Notes: generated by a model not told the origin, from the sequence alone. Shown: positions 25,739 through 34,831, numbered from the stretch's first letter. The stretch: DNA of 58,739 bases from Scybalousia_A sp964542225 (GCA_964542225.1 CAZITO010000005.1:1-58739); one strand, 5' to 3'. Made by a program: numbers and translations.

Positions 25739-27424
25739 TTATTTTTTGATAATCTTTTGTATGTATGAGTTACCCTCTACATACAAACGTACGAAATAAA
25801 CACCCGATGGAAGCGAAGCAATATTTAATTTCACATTTTGTCTATCAACAGGCATTTTATAGGATAATATGCTTTGACCAAGATTGTTAAGTATTGATAT
25901 AACAACTTCTTTGCCCTGTATGTTATGGTTTACGTTTATATTATTTTCGGCTATGGTTGGAAATACAGTAAAATTAATATCATTCTCTTGCAAGGTATTC
26001 AAGGAAGAGTTGTTTGTATCTATAATTGTTTGATTGTAATAAATACCATTTACAAGGGTGTCTCCCGTATTTGTGGAATCTATCCATTGGGAAATATGTT
26101 GGAATTGCAAACCAAAACGTCCATACCAATCTTTTTGATAAGAGGAAGTACGACTGCAATCAGAATATCCCCCCGTAAGAGTACCAACCAAAAGACCATT
26201 AGTATTAAACAAACCACTACCGGAAGAACCACCTTCCACAATTCCGTAGCCATTGGAGGTCGTAGTCCAAAAAACTCTCCAATGTGTAGGAATGTAAGCC
26301 TCAGCAGAAGTTGGTGTTGTGGTAAAGGTAGAAATCTTTTTAATATCTCCTGACGGATGATGAATGCCAACGCCTTCATTTGGTGCAAAGTTGCTTTTTG
26401 ACCAACCTGCAAAGTATGGATTGTGACTTTCGGTAAAATTATTTTGTAGTTTAACCAATAGATAATCCGTTCCATTGTCACCGTATGAAGTATCGTAGGC
26501 TAAAAGAGTACAACCTTGATAGGAAAGGTAGCCCGGCTCATTGCTATACGAAGGAGTAGAACAACCGGAGGCTTCGTAATTGAAATAAAAAATAAATCTT
26601 CTATAATCATTATGTGTAAAGTTTTGCACACAATGTGCAGCGGAAAGTATGTATGGCAATTTGCTATTGTCGGTGGTGTTAATTACCGTACCAGTACACC
26701 AATAATAACTATATCCGCCTTTTACTTGTATACGCATTACGGCATTTTTAACATCTTGGTAGTTGTTACCCTCTGAACAATTAACATTTACATTGCAAGA
26801 ACCCGATTGCCTAAAATCTTTTTGCGGAATTTCCAACTTGCTTTGAAACATTTCCGCTTGCTCTTGTTCTATATTGACAACCTCTCTATAAAAATAAACG
26901 AACTCAGACATTTCTATTTTTGCCTTCTCTTGTATTTGTTTCGGTTGATAATATTCCATTATGATTTCCTCTCCATAAACATATTCTGTAGCAAAAATAC
27001 CATCCTCGCCATTGTTGTCAGAAGTATAGGCTCCAAGTACTTTGCTATGGTCTGGGTTGTAAATATAAAACTCCGTACCTTTTGGCAAATAAAAATTGTC
27101 CGAACTAAATCCTATGGCATGAGCGTAAGGAATGGTAACTTTAAGAGTATATAAATCATAGTCTTTAAAAGAAGTACGCAGAGCGTTGTCAAAAAAATCC
27201 TCAAACATAGGCACAGCCACAGCACATCTTTGCAACTTGAAAAAATTTGCATTCTCCTCATCTTCTGCTAAAAGCGTCTCAACATCAGGCGAAGACAACA
27301 ACTTTGATGAAAAGCCAACATTTTCTTTTACATCAAAGGAACGAGGCTTTTGTTTAGTGCTTATTTGCGCACTGACCAATAAACTTAACACCAATAGTGT
27401 TATAATACTAAAATATCTTTTCAT
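25739..27424 (-). CDS. T9SS-exported lysyl-endopeptidase-like serine protease (S1 fold)
   Basis: Predicted secreted trypsin-fold protease. Signal peptide 1-19. A propeptide runs to about residue 205. The protease domain starts near SGSCNVNVNCSEG and has the full catalytic set: His264 in SAAHC, Asp320 in NGTDYLLVKL, and Ser in GGSSGSGLF (400/401). Conserved CTGTVIN and several paired cysteines match the Achromobacter lysyl endopeptidase family. The C-terminal ~75 residues are a T9SS sorting domain (FPTIAENNINVN, GVYFVRLYV, ending KIIKK). Its start overlaps the coaE stop by 4 bases (ATGA), so it is translated from the coaE operon. Lys specificity is inferred from family only. Confidence 0.88.
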   Translation of the reverse strand: MKRYFSIITLLVLSLLVSAQISTKQKPRSFDVKENVGFSSKLLSSPDVETLLAEDEENANFFKLQRCAVAVPMFEDFFDNALRTSFKDYDLYTLKVTIPYAHAIGFSSDNFYLPKGTEFYIYNPDHSKVLGAYTSDNNGEDGIFATEYVYGEEIIMEYYQPKQIQEKAKIEMSEFVYFYREVVNIEQEQAEMFQSKLEIPQKDFRQSGSCNVNVNCSEGNNYQDVKNAVMRIQVKGGYSYYWCTGTVINTTDNSKLPYILSAAHCVQNFTHNDYRRFIFYFNYEASGCSTPSYSNEPGYLSYQGCTLLAYDTSYGDNGTDYLLVKLQNNFTESHNPYFAGWSKSNFAPNEGVGIHHPSGDIKKISTFTTTPTSAEAYIPTHWRVFWTTTSNGYGIVEGGSSGSGLFNTNGLLVGTLTGGYSDCSRTSSYQKDWYGRFGLQFQHISQWIDSTNTGDTLVNGIYYNQTIIDTNNSSLNTLQENDINFTVFPTIAENNINVNHNIQGKEVVISILNNLGQSILSYKMPVDRQNVKLNIASLPSGVYFVRLYVEGNSYIQKIIKK

Positions 27425-28026
27425 CCTTTTAAATTATTTTTTTTTATCTGTTTATCTATTTCTATAATCTGTGGCAGTACCAAAGTCAAATCATCATTAT
27501 TTATTATATAATCACTCTTATTAACTTTGTCTTTTATGGGTATTTGATTTGCTATTTTTCTTTGAACCGATTCTCTATCTGTATTATCTCTTAACATAGT
27601 CCTCCTTATCATCAATTCTTGAGGTGTGTTGACACATATTACTTTATCAAAGTGTTTTTGCCACCCGCTTTCAAAAATTATGGCACTCTCCATTATAACG
27701 TAAGGGAAATGTTTGATAGTATGAGCGTATAAAAACTTTTTGTACTCCTCCTCCACCAAAGGGTGAATGTAGTGATTGAGTTTTTGCAGCTGTTCTTTGT
27801 TGTTAAAAATTATTTGAGAAAGTTTATTTTTATCCAACTTATTATTGTTAAATAGTTTTTCAGAGAACATTGCTTCCATATCTTTTTGTATGCTTGGCTT
27901 ATTATAAAGTTGTTTTGCCTCCATATCTGCATTGAAAACAGGCACTCCCATTTGACTAAAAACCTCTGCAATAAGAGTTTTGCTCGAACCTATACCTCCT
28001 GTAAGACCAATGGACAAAGTTTTCAT
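27421..28026 (-). CDS. coaE: Dephospho-CoA kinase
   Basis: Phosphorylates the 3'-hydroxyl of dephospho-CoA, the last step of coenzyme A synthesis. The N-terminal P-loop is GLTGGIGSSKT (residues 8-18), followed by FNADMEAKQLY, the substrate-binding Asp region. Length 201 is typical. The Walker A glycine before the Lys is replaced by Ser (GSSKT rather than the usual GSGKS/T), which is unusual, although Lys and Thr remain. It lies 14 bases after the YbbR gene, a common Bacteroidota arrangement. Confidence 0.93.
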   Translation of the reverse strand: MKTLSIGLTGGIGSSKTLIAEVFSQMGVPVFNADMEAKQLYNKPSIQKDMEAMFSEKLFNNNKLDKNKLSQIIFNNKEQLQKLNHYIHPLVEEEYKKFLYAHTIKHFPYVIMESAIIFESGWQKHFDKVICVNTPQELMIRRTMLRDNTDRESVQRKIANQIPIKDKVNKSDYIINNDDLTLVLPQIIEIDKQIKKNNLKG

Positions 28027-28040
28027 AATAACAGTATTTT

Positions 28041-29024
28041 TTACTTGAATAATATATAATCTACCCTATCGGGTATTATATTTACCACATTAACATAACT
28101 CGGCACACTTGACAAAAATATTTTGAGTTTGGAGTTTTTTTCTATTTCTCGCTCTGAACAAACAACGTATGCCTTAAAATCCTTTGTATATACCTTTTTA
28201 TAATCTTTCATTGCAACTCTATAACGCAATTTCACCTCTTGCGGAAGGAGTTTTATATTGCGATAATTGTCGTATCCGACAACAGAAACAGGCACACTTA
28301 TAACATTTTCAGTATATTTTTCCACATCTATTTTTATGGGAATTGTTGTTGTTTTGCAAACAAGCCCGTTGCTCAAATTGGAGACTTCCACGGGAACATA
28401 CAGTATTACATCTTTGTTTATATTTTCAAAGGTTATAGGCTTGGTATATAATGTATCTATTTTTGCCAAATCTTTCTTATCACCTTCAATCAAAGCATAT
28501 TTTGTCAGAAGTTCTTCTTTGGAGTATTGATTAAATGGTTTTACAAAGCGAAATTTTGCTTTGTTTACAATGGGTACTCTTTTGGAATAAACATTTTTCC
28601 AATTCAAAACAATGTTTTCAAAATTGAGTTTTGTATTAAAAACCTCGTAGCCCAATTCTCTTATTATTAAGGGCTTTAATCTATTGGCAGATATACTGAC
28701 CTTGCCTTTGCTTAAGTCCAAATTCAATTCGTTTACATCTATGATTATCTTTTTTTTGTTTGAAGAATAAAGCCTGTTGGCTATATAAGTAAAGCCATTT
28801 GTCCTTATTTCCAATGTAATAACACTATCTTTGGTAAAAAACTTTACTTTGTTGGAGGAGTCCACAAAACTTATCGGAAAAGATTCATTATATACGTATT
28901 CTTTTGAATATGTTATGGATACCCATAGAGCAAAACTCAAAATAAGACACAACACAAAAACATTTAATTGCTTATTGGAAAGTAATTTCTTTATAACGAA
29001 TATGACTTGCTTTTTCTCCCTCAT
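28041..29024 (-). CDS. YbbR-like domain membrane protein
   Basis: A single N-terminal transmembrane helix (about residues 18-38, LNVFVLCLILSFALWVSITY) is followed by extracytoplasmic YbbR-like beta domains. Repeated patterns such as FVDSSNKVKF, ITLEIRTNGF and VSVVGYDNYRNIKLLPQEV support this. In Firmicutes, YbbR/CdaR proteins regulate the diadenylate cyclase CdaA; no cyclase gene is present here, so that role is only a suggestion. It sits between gtrA-like and coaE genes with 14-base gaps. Confidence 0.82.
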   Translation of the reverse strand: MREKKQVIFVIKKLLSNKQLNVFVLCLILSFALWVSITYSKEYVYNESFPISFVDSSNKVKFFTKDSVITLEIRTNGFTYIANRLYSSNKKKIIIDVNELNLDLSKGKVSISANRLKPLIIRELGYEVFNTKLNFENIVLNWKNVYSKRVPIVNKAKFRFVKPFNQYSKEELLTKYALIEGDKKDLAKIDTLYTKPITFENINKDVILYVPVEVSNLSNGLVCKTTTIPIKIDVEKYTENVISVPVSVVGYDNYRNIKLLPQEVKLRYRVAMKDYKKVYTKDFKAYVVCSEREIEKNSKLKIFLSSVPSYVNVVNIIPDRVDYILFK

Positions 29025-29038
29025 AATGAATAAAATAA

Positions 29039-29467
29039 TTAAGCGTTTGTCTCTTTTTTGAAAGCAAAGAATCTTTGCCCCAAATAGTTAAGCAACACAA
29101 ATAAACACATTCCAAAAAGCATGGCTATGTTTTCTTGTATATTTTTATCAAAAGATTTGAGCAACCATGCCATCAGTGGTTTTGCCACACCATAGGCTAC
29201 CAAATAACATACCGCAATGTTAAGCGTAAATTTGAGAATAACTCTCATACTCTTTTTCTTATACTCAAAGGTATAGTATTTATTAAGAAAATAACTCAAT
29301 ATACTGCCAAAAAAATAGTTTGCGGCTGAGGAAACCCAATAATTAAAATTGCAAACATTATAAGCAACAAACATAACGGCATAACCAAAAACAGTATTTA
29401 CCACTCCCACAAGAATAAACTTAAAAAACGTGCGGTCTAAAAATTTATCAATCAAGGACTTTATCAT
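29039..29467 (-). CDS. GtrA family membrane protein
   Basis: Four hydrophobic helices in 142 residues and the family signature FILVGVVNTVFGYAVMF at the start, with SYFLNKYYTFEYKK after helix two and LNYLGQRFFAFKK at the end. GtrA proteins are thought to move polyprenyl-linked sugars across the inner membrane or to bind lipid carriers during surface glycan synthesis. No glycosyltransferase partner is adjacent. Confidence 0.88.
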   Translation of the reverse strand: MIKSLIDKFLDRTFFKFILVGVVNTVFGYAVMFVAYNVCNFNYWVSSAANYFFGSILSYFLNKYYTFEYKKKSMRVILKFTLNIAVCYLVAYGVAKPLMAWLLKSFDKNIQENIAMLFGMCLFVLLNYLGQRFFAFKKETNA

Positions 29468-29483
29468 TTTTCTTGCTCAATTT

Positions 29484-30491
29484 TTACTTTTTAGGAAATA
29501 ATCCGCTTTTATTTTCTTTTGGCAGATAATCGTCTTTTTTGCTCTTTTGATTGCGAGGAAGCACATTTTGTTTTAATTTCTTCCACTTTCCTTTCTCAAA
29601 ATACAGCCCCGTAATGTTGCCGGAAGGTGCATAGTTTTGTTTAAATCCTTGCATTGCTGGATTTATCGGTTCCAACTCGTCAAAAAAAATCATTTGCTTT
29701 TTTTCTGTTTGCGGTGCTTCCACTTCAAAAGGTCTTGCTTTGTGAAACAAAGTACTTTTCTTTTTCTTTTGAGCGGTGGTCTGATAGTGTTGTTGCTCAT
29801 ATTTTAAGGTAAAATAAGCCTCTGTTGAGTATTCAAAAATAAAGCGTTTGCGTTCTTTTTCCCTATAAAATACGCTTTGACCAAATGCAGGTCGTCCTGT
29901 GTTTTTATTAAAAGTTATGGGTTCTATGATTTTTTTGTGTGAATAGATATTATTGCCGTCCCATCCAAGCAACAAATAATAAGTATTGTTTTCGTATCTT
30001 GTTTGTATCAAATCATAATACACGGCTCCATACCAAAGCGAATCGTTGAGTTTGGCAAATTCGGGCTGAAATACGTCCTCGCTTTTATCAAACAACCTAT
30101 AAACAATATAATCTCCGTTTTTGTTTTTTGATTGAATAAAGCCAAAATTCTCAAATTCTCCACCTTCCGACATTATAGCCCAAGTAAATATTTTGAATTG
30201 TTTATCGGGTGAAGTCAAAATATTTATATTTCTCAGAGTGGGAAAGTTATAAGAGAAACTCTTTTCAAAGTTGAGAGCATCTTCCAAATTGGAAATAAAT
30301 TTTTCATTGGCAGCAAATCGCTCGTTATCTGTTTTGGCAGAAAACATTTCCTCCATCAAAGGTTTGAGTATCAATTCAAACCCCTGCATATTATAACTCT
30401 GCGCACTGGTTTGTGTAGAAACAAAAAACAAAATTCCAACCAATACAATTTTTATTACCATGATATGACATTTACATTTTTGTACTCTCAT
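29484..30491 (-). CDS. Exported protein of unknown function
   Basis: I do not recognise the family. The frame opens with an ATG that overlaps the upstream stop (ATGA); an internal ATG at codon 11 gives a more typical signal peptide (MVIKIVLVGILFFVS, ending TSAQ). The mature part contains FSYNFPTLRNINILTSPDKQ, FGFIQ, and YYLLLGWDGNNIYSHKK, and has a Lys-rich C-terminal third. It resembles conserved Bacteroidota envelope proteins of unknown role. There is no sorting domain or membrane segment beyond the signal. The gap to the GtrA gene is 16 bases. Confidence 0.6.
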   Translation of the reverse strand: MRVQKCKCHIMVIKIVLVGILFFVSTQTSAQSYNMQGFELILKPLMEEMFSAKTDNERFAANEKFISNLEDALNFEKSFSYNFPTLRNINILTSPDKQFKIFTWAIMSEGGEFENFGFIQSKNKNGDYIVYRLFDKSEDVFQPEFAKLNDSLWYGAVYYDLIQTRYENNTYYLLLGWDGNNIYSHKKIIEPITFNKNTGRPAFGQSVFYREKERKRFIFEYSTEAYFTLKYEQQHYQTTAQKKKKSTLFHKARPFEVEAPQTEKKQMIFFDELEPINPAMQGFKQNYAPSGNITGLYFEKGKWKKLKQNVLPRNQKSKKDDYLPKENKSGLFPKK

Positions 30492-31204
30492 AATGTGTAT
30501 AATTTACTTAAAGCAACCTTATAATCGTTTTCAACTTGTTCATAAGTTAAAAACGAAATTCTATCTGCAATCGGAGTAAAAGCAAACTTACCTCTCTCTT
30601 TTTCAAATTTACCGCGTCTGGTTTCATCTGAGATACAACAAAATTCAGTTTGAAAATCTTGCAACTCCATAAACTTAACAAAAGCATCCCTGAAATCCGT
30701 TGAATGTTCTACTTCAAAAATTTTCTTTGGAAACATCCTTTTATTAAACCATATTACATCCGCAAAAGTAACACTGTCCTTTATTATATGTTCATAAGTA
30801 AACATAGGGACACTATCCAATGTTGCAAGAGTCCCCAACCTTTTTTGCTCGAATACACAATTCCTATCGTTAGTGTAAGTTTCAGCAACATCCTTTAAAT
30901 GATTACCTATTTCAAGTAACATTCCTTGAATGGCAACGTGTTTTCTCTCTATTCTTTCTTTTTCGTTTTTTATTTCTCCCAATTTTGGAAGTTTATCCAA
31001 AAAATCGGTCAAAGCATAAACACCTAAACCTATTTTTGTAAAACGTTTATCCCGCTGTACTATCGCTTGTATTGTAGCATTAGGAGTTTTACCCTTAATT
31101 TCGTCAGCATCCTTATACTTCCAAACTTCCTTATATATAAGTTTCAATGGTGCAACATAACCATTGTTTAATAAAACCTGCTCTATTGCGTCTGAATATG
31201 TCAT
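30488..31204 (-). CDS. HARE-HTH protein with predicted restriction-endonuclease-like domain
   Basis: Residues about 1-68 form a HARE-HTH winged-helix domain (TYSDAIEQVLLNNGYVAPL; TPNATIQAIVQRD; IGLGVYALTD), found in restriction enzymes and chromatin proteins. The C-terminal part has DVIWFN and, 13-15 residues on, FEVEHSTDFRDAF, a layout compatible with a PD-(D/E)xK nuclease core in which the third catalytic residue is variant. Proteins of this type often sit beside DNA methyltransferases. Directly upstream is a 36-codon remnant of such a methyltransferase, so this looks like the nuclease half of a damaged type II-like system. Activity is not certain. Confidence 0.65.
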   Translation of the reverse strand: MTYSDAIEQVLLNNGYVAPLKLIYKEVWKYKDADEIKGKTPNATIQAIVQRDKRFTKIGLGVYALTDFLDKLPKLGEIKNEKERIERKHVAIQGMLLEIGNHLKDVAETYTNDRNCVFEQKRLGTLATLDSVPMFTYEHIIKDSVTFADVIWFNKRMFPKKIFEVEHSTDFRDAFVKFMELQDFQTEFCCISDETRRGKFEKERGKFAFTPIADRISFLTYEQVENDYKVALSKLYTL

Positions 31205-31210
31205 ATCTAT

Positions 31211-31321
31211 TTATATCATTCTGCGGTATAATCCTGTTTTTTCTCTTTCGTTTATTAACCAAAGGCTGTCTACGTTTATATCTGTTTGTTTCCAATTTGT
31301 TTTTGTTATAGCATTTTCCAT
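31211..31321 (-). pseudogene. N-terminal remnant of a DNA methyltransferase
   Basis: A 36-codon frame reads KTNWKQTDINVDSLWLINER, which I recognise as the usual N-terminus of a group of type II DNA methyltransferases; in intact proteins this is followed by a GNFIPQIP-like segment and the catalytic motifs. Here it diverges after about residue 30 and stops with only LYRRMI left. The next gene starts 6 bases later. The body of the methyltransferase (catalytic and SAM motifs) is absent from this and the neighbouring frames, as after an internal deletion. Confidence 0.65.
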
Positions 31322-31349
31322 AATTTCCAATTCTTAAAAAATACAATTA

Positions 31350-32144
31350 TCAAATTACTATATCACCTTCAAAAACTTTTGTTGCCGGTCCTATTAATGA
31401 AATATCAAAGAAAGAATCGTTTTTTTTGAGAAAACCGACTTGCAAAGAATTGTAAAGAGTTGCAACGTTTATGGTATGTTGTCCATCTGCGAAATTATTT
31501 TTTAAAGCATAACAGAGCGCAGTGGCCGTTATACCCGTACCACAAGCCAAAGTTTCATTTTCCACTCCTCTTTCGTATGTTCGGATTAGCAAATGATTGT
31601 CATCTGTTTTTGAATAGAAATTAACGTTGGCTCCTCTGTGTTTTTCAAATCTATTGTCGTTTCTTAACTTTTTACCTTTGTTATATACGTCTTCATTCTC
31701 CACATCCTCACAAGCGACCACAAAATGAGAGGCTCCCGTATTGCACCATATCCCATCCTTATAGATTTCAAAAATATTTACATCCTGCATTCTTAAAGAA
31801 ATATTGCCGTCCGCCAATATCTCCGCATTATGTTGTCCGTCAGGAGCAAGAAAAATTGTTTTTTTATCTTTTATCACTCCCATATCAAAAGCAAATTTCA
31901 CAATACATCTTCCACCATTGCCACACATCATATCACTACTCCCATCGGGGTTAAAGAATTTCATAACAAAATCCACATCATTGGTTTTTCCTTCCAAAAG
32001 CATAAGTCCATCTGCACCTATACCAAAATGTCTCAGACAAAGAGAAACAATATTCTCTTTGTCCAAGACCAATTTATTTGACCTATTGTCTATGATTATA
32101 AAATCATTGCCTGCTCCTTCATACTTATAGAAATGCAATAACAT
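31350..32144 (-). CDS. dapF: Diaminopimelate epimerase
   Basis: Interconverts LL- and meso-diaminopimelate for lysine and peptidoglycan synthesis without cofactor. The two catalytic cysteines are Cys74 in MMCGNGGRC and Cys201 in LACGTGITATAL. The N-terminus FYKYEGAGNDFIIID is canonical. Length 264 is normal. Its start codon shares one base with the stop of the upstream small membrane protein gene (TAATG), so translation is coupled. Confidence 0.97.
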   Translation of the reverse strand: MLLHFYKYEGAGNDFIIIDNRSNKLVLDKENIVSLCLRHFGIGADGLMLLEGKTNDVDFVMKFFNPDGSSDMMCGNGGRCIVKFAFDMGVIKDKKTIFLAPDGQHNAEILADGNISLRMQDVNIFEIYKDGIWCNTGASHFVVACEDVENEDVYNKGKKLRNDNRFEKHRGANVNFYSKTDDNHLLIRTYERGVENETLACGTGITATALCYALKNNFADGQHTINVATLYNSLQVGFLKKNDSFFDISLIGPATKVFEGDIVI

Positions 32145-32431
32145 TACTCTGCGGAATTATTTTCTTGTTCTTTTTTCTCTTCTTTCGGAGGCAAAAGTTT
32201 GCTTAATTTATCCTTTAATGCATTTAGGTTGGTATTTGCATCACTGAGTTTTTGAGATATTTGCACGGTTTTATACAAAATAAATATAACCGCACAGCAC
32301 ACTATTATCAATCCCAACCAAAATATAATTCCGTTTTCTTCTGCCGTTGCCCCCTGTATAATAAGCATTGCTATTATTAACAAGCAAGCCAAAAGCACGG
32401 CAAAAAAGTTTTTTAATGTTATTTTATTCAT
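32144..32431 (-). CDS. Small two-helix membrane protein, unknown function
   Basis: A 95-residue protein with two hydrophobic segments (about 9-28 and 35-57) and a charged C-terminal tail likely to be helical (QKLSDANTNLNALKDKLSKL), ending in a Glu/Gln-rich stretch. I do not recognise a family. It lies between the acetyl-CoA synthetase gene (9-base gap) and dapF (1-base overlap), which supports it as a real gene in the operon. Confidence 0.65.
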   Translation of the reverse strand: MNKITLKNFFAVLLACLLIIAMLIIQGATAEENGIIFWLGLIIVCCAVIFILYKTVQISQKLSDANTNLNALKDKLSKLLPPKEEKKEQENNSAE

Positions 32432-32440
32432 AAGGCTATG

Positions 32441-34504
32441 TTATTTTTCTATTCTTATACGAGCATCAACAGCAACTATACTATCCTTTGTACCCAATAA
32501 TGGGTTAAGGTCCATTTCGGCTATTTCAGGAGCGGCTTGCACCAAAGCAGACACTCTTGCAATTTGGTCTGCATACAAGTCTTCATTTACACCTTCTTGG
32601 CCTCTTACACCTTGTATTATTTTATAACCTTTAAGGCTCTTTATCATTTCTTTGGCTTCCTTAATGCCTATAGGTGCAAGGTTTGAACGAACATCTTTCA
32701 ATACCTCTATGAATATACCTCCCAAGCCACAAAGCACTTGATGTCCAAACATAGGAGTACGTATAGCACCTATATAAATTTCCGTACCAAAATACATGTG
32801 ATAACATTGTACAGCGTAGGTATCTTTGATTTTGATAAGTCGTTGAAATTCTTTTCTTACACTTTGCTCGTCTTTTACATTCAAGGACACTCCGCCCACA
32901 TCACTTTTATGTACCGGACCTACAACCTTCATAACCACAGGATAACCAACCTTATTGGCAAAATCCACTATTTCTTGCTCTTTATCGGAGGAAATATCAT
33001 TGTAGTGAGAAATTCCTGCTATGTCAAATAATTCGTTTGCTTTCTTAACATCAATATATCCGTTTTCGCAAGAATCTATTACTTTTCTTATTTTCTCCAC
33101 GTCTATTTTTACGAGGTCTTCCTCTGTTGCAGGGGTTGGGGTAACAACTATTCTGCCAACCGCATTACCAAAGACAGTTTCATCAGGAAAATAAGTATGA
33201 CCCTTGCTTACAAAATCTTTTACCTCATCTCCTGCTACAAGAGTAGAAGGCAATATAGGGAAGATAGGTTTTTTGCAAGTCTTTATTTTTTCATCTATAA
33301 CATTGTAAGCATCATAATTAGGCACCAAACCCGGAGTTCCAAATATTACGCACATAGCATCTATTTCCGGCATTTGCTTGTCTACGGTCTCTATTATGGT
33401 TCCCAATTGCTCCGGAGTACCTGTTGCAAGAAAATCTATAGGATTGGCAACAGAAGAGCCGGGGAATAATTTTGTCAACAATTCATCGGCAACCTTGCCT
33501 TCTATTTTTGGAATATTCATACCACATTTACTCAAAGCGTCTGTAAGCATAACCGCAGGGCCTCCGGCGTGAGTAATGATGGCTATATTGTTACCCTCAA
33601 ATCTTGGATAAGTAAATATGGCGGCAACCGTGCAAAGTTCCTCTCTACCATAGCAACGTACTATACCTGCCTTACGGAACAAAGCATCCACAGCAACATC
33701 ATCCGTTGCCAAAGCACCCGTATGAGAAGAAGCAGCCCTTGAACCTGCAGCACTGCTACCCGCTTTAACAGCCACTATTCTACAACCTTTGCTTATAAGA
33801 CTTTTGGCATGTTTTAATAGTTTCTGAGGTTGTTTTATGTTTTCTATGTAAAGCATTATAACCTTTGAAGATGTCTTTGGGTCAAAAACCTCATCGTGAT
33901 ATTCCAACAAATCCTCTATACCAAGTTGTGCCGAATTTCCTACCGCCCAGCAATGATTGAAGTGCAAACCTTGTTGTTTGCCTATATCCATAATAAAACA
34001 ACCTGTTGCTCCCGAGCCTGTTATAAAATCAACTCCCTTTGAAGATGGTTCTGAAAAAGGCTGTGAAAAGATAGCATGGTGATAAGGGGTAAAAACTCCT
34101 GTACAATTAGGCCCTATCAAACAAGCACCGTTTTCCTCTATAACTTTTACCAATCTTTGCTCCAACTCTTTGCCCTCGTGAGACTCTTCTCCAAAGCCGG
34201 CAGAAATAATTATAAAAGCCTTAGTACCTTTTTCTCTTGCCAACACTTCCACCGTGTGCTCTGTATATTTTGCTGCAATGGCAAGCACAGCCAAATCCAC
34301 TTGTGGCAAATCTTCTACCTTTCTATAACATTTTACTCCTTGAATTTCGTCCATTTTTGGATTAACGGTATAGAATTCGCCTTTAAAGTGTCCTTCCTTT
34401 ATATTTCTCACCAAAGCACCGCCCGGCTTGGTCGTATCATCACTTGCTCCGACTACTACTATACTTTTTGGATTTACAAGTTCTTTTGTTACCTTTGTAC
34501 TCAT
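32441..34504 (-). CDS. ADP-forming acetate-CoA ligase (acetyl-CoA synthetase), fused alpha-beta form
   Basis: Converts acyl-CoA, ADP and phosphate to acid, CoA and ATP, conserving energy in fermentation. Domains in order: CoA-binding (1-130; KSIVVVGASDD), succinyl-CoA-ligase-like flavodoxin domain (about 150-290) with the phosphohistidine loop SSHTGALA, a second ligase domain to about 450, and a C-terminal ATP-grasp domain (about 470-687; KVGYPVVMKVVGP, YIGAIRTPMFGHQVLCGLGG). Length 687 fits the fused form. It heads the long - strand run and has a consensus promoter. Specificity (acetate or other acids) cannot be read from sequence. Confidence 0.92.
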   Translation of the reverse strand: MSTKVTKELVNPKSIVVVGASDDTTKPGGALVRNIKEGHFKGEFYTVNPKMDEIQGVKCYRKVEDLPQVDLAVLAIAAKYTEHTVEVLAREKGTKAFIIISAGFGEESHEGKELEQRLVKVIEENGACLIGPNCTGVFTPYHHAIFSQPFSEPSSKGVDFITGSGATGCFIMDIGKQQGLHFNHCWAVGNSAQLGIEDLLEYHDEVFDPKTSSKVIMLYIENIKQPQKLLKHAKSLISKGCRIVAVKAGSSAAGSRAASSHTGALATDDVAVDALFRKAGIVRCYGREELCTVAAIFTYPRFEGNNIAIITHAGGPAVMLTDALSKCGMNIPKIEGKVADELLTKLFPGSSVANPIDFLATGTPEQLGTIIETVDKQMPEIDAMCVIFGTPGLVPNYDAYNVIDEKIKTCKKPIFPILPSTLVAGDEVKDFVSKGHTYFPDETVFGNAVGRIVVTPTPATEEDLVKIDVEKIRKVIDSCENGYIDVKKANELFDIAGISHYNDISSDKEQEIVDFANKVGYPVVMKVVGPVHKSDVGGVSLNVKDEQSVRKEFQRLIKIKDTYAVQCYHMYFGTEIYIGAIRTPMFGHQVLCGLGGIFIEVLKDVRSNLAPIGIKEAKEMIKSLKGYKIIQGVRGQEGVNEDLYADQIARVSALVQAAPEIAEMDLNPLLGTKDSIVAVDARIRIEK

Positions 34505-34560
34505 TATATATTCGTTATTTTTATTTTGTTATAAGTTATTGTTACTATACCCTAAGATTG

Positions 34561-34590
34561 CAAAATTAGTGAAAAATAGTGAAAAGACAA
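34561..34590 (-). promoter_or_regulatory. Promoter TTG-N19-TAATTTTG for the acetyl-CoA synthetase operon
   Basis: On the - strand TTG (34588-34590) and TAATTTTG (34561-34568) are 19 bases apart. The leader would be about 50 bases. Confidence 0.72.
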
Positions 34591-34823
34591 TATTTTTATT
34601 TGATTTAACGCCGATTTGACATAAAAGTAATGGTTTTTACTCCTGTTTGATAACATAAATTGCAAAATTAAGTTTACCATAGAGCAAAGCCATTACAAAT
34701 TGTTTCCTATAACGGCTTTACCCCTATAAAGTAAAACAAGCCTCTGCACTTATAAAACACCTTATAGGTGTAACTTACACTAAAAAACTGATAGTAAATT
34801 AAATATTATTTGCACTTTTTTCA
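34591..34823. other. Intergenic stretch with inverted copies of a dispersed motif
   Basis: No gene is seen. A GCAAAGCCATTAC motif (34684) and its inverted relative (34709-34721) could form an imperfect 10-bp hairpin, and ACACC/GGTGT forms a small stem near 34768-34782. Otherwise AT-rich spacer between divergent transcripts. Confidence 0.5.
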
Positions 34824-34831
34824 TACCTTTG
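34824..34831 (+). promoter_or_regulatory. -7 promoter element (TACCTTTG) before tRNA-Arg
   Basis: TACCTTTG matches TAnnTTTG and stands 23 bases before the mature tRNA 5' end. No clear -33 box is seen at the usual spacing. Confidence 0.55.

Noticed and set aside
29484..30491. T9SS sorting domain on the unknown exported protein
   Set aside because: The C-terminus is Lys/Asp-rich without the PNP and GxYxxxV blocks of sorting domains.
31131..31346. 71-codon ORF on the - strand overlapping the methyltransferase remnant
   Set aside because: It is out of frame with the recognisable methyltransferase segment and has random basic composition.
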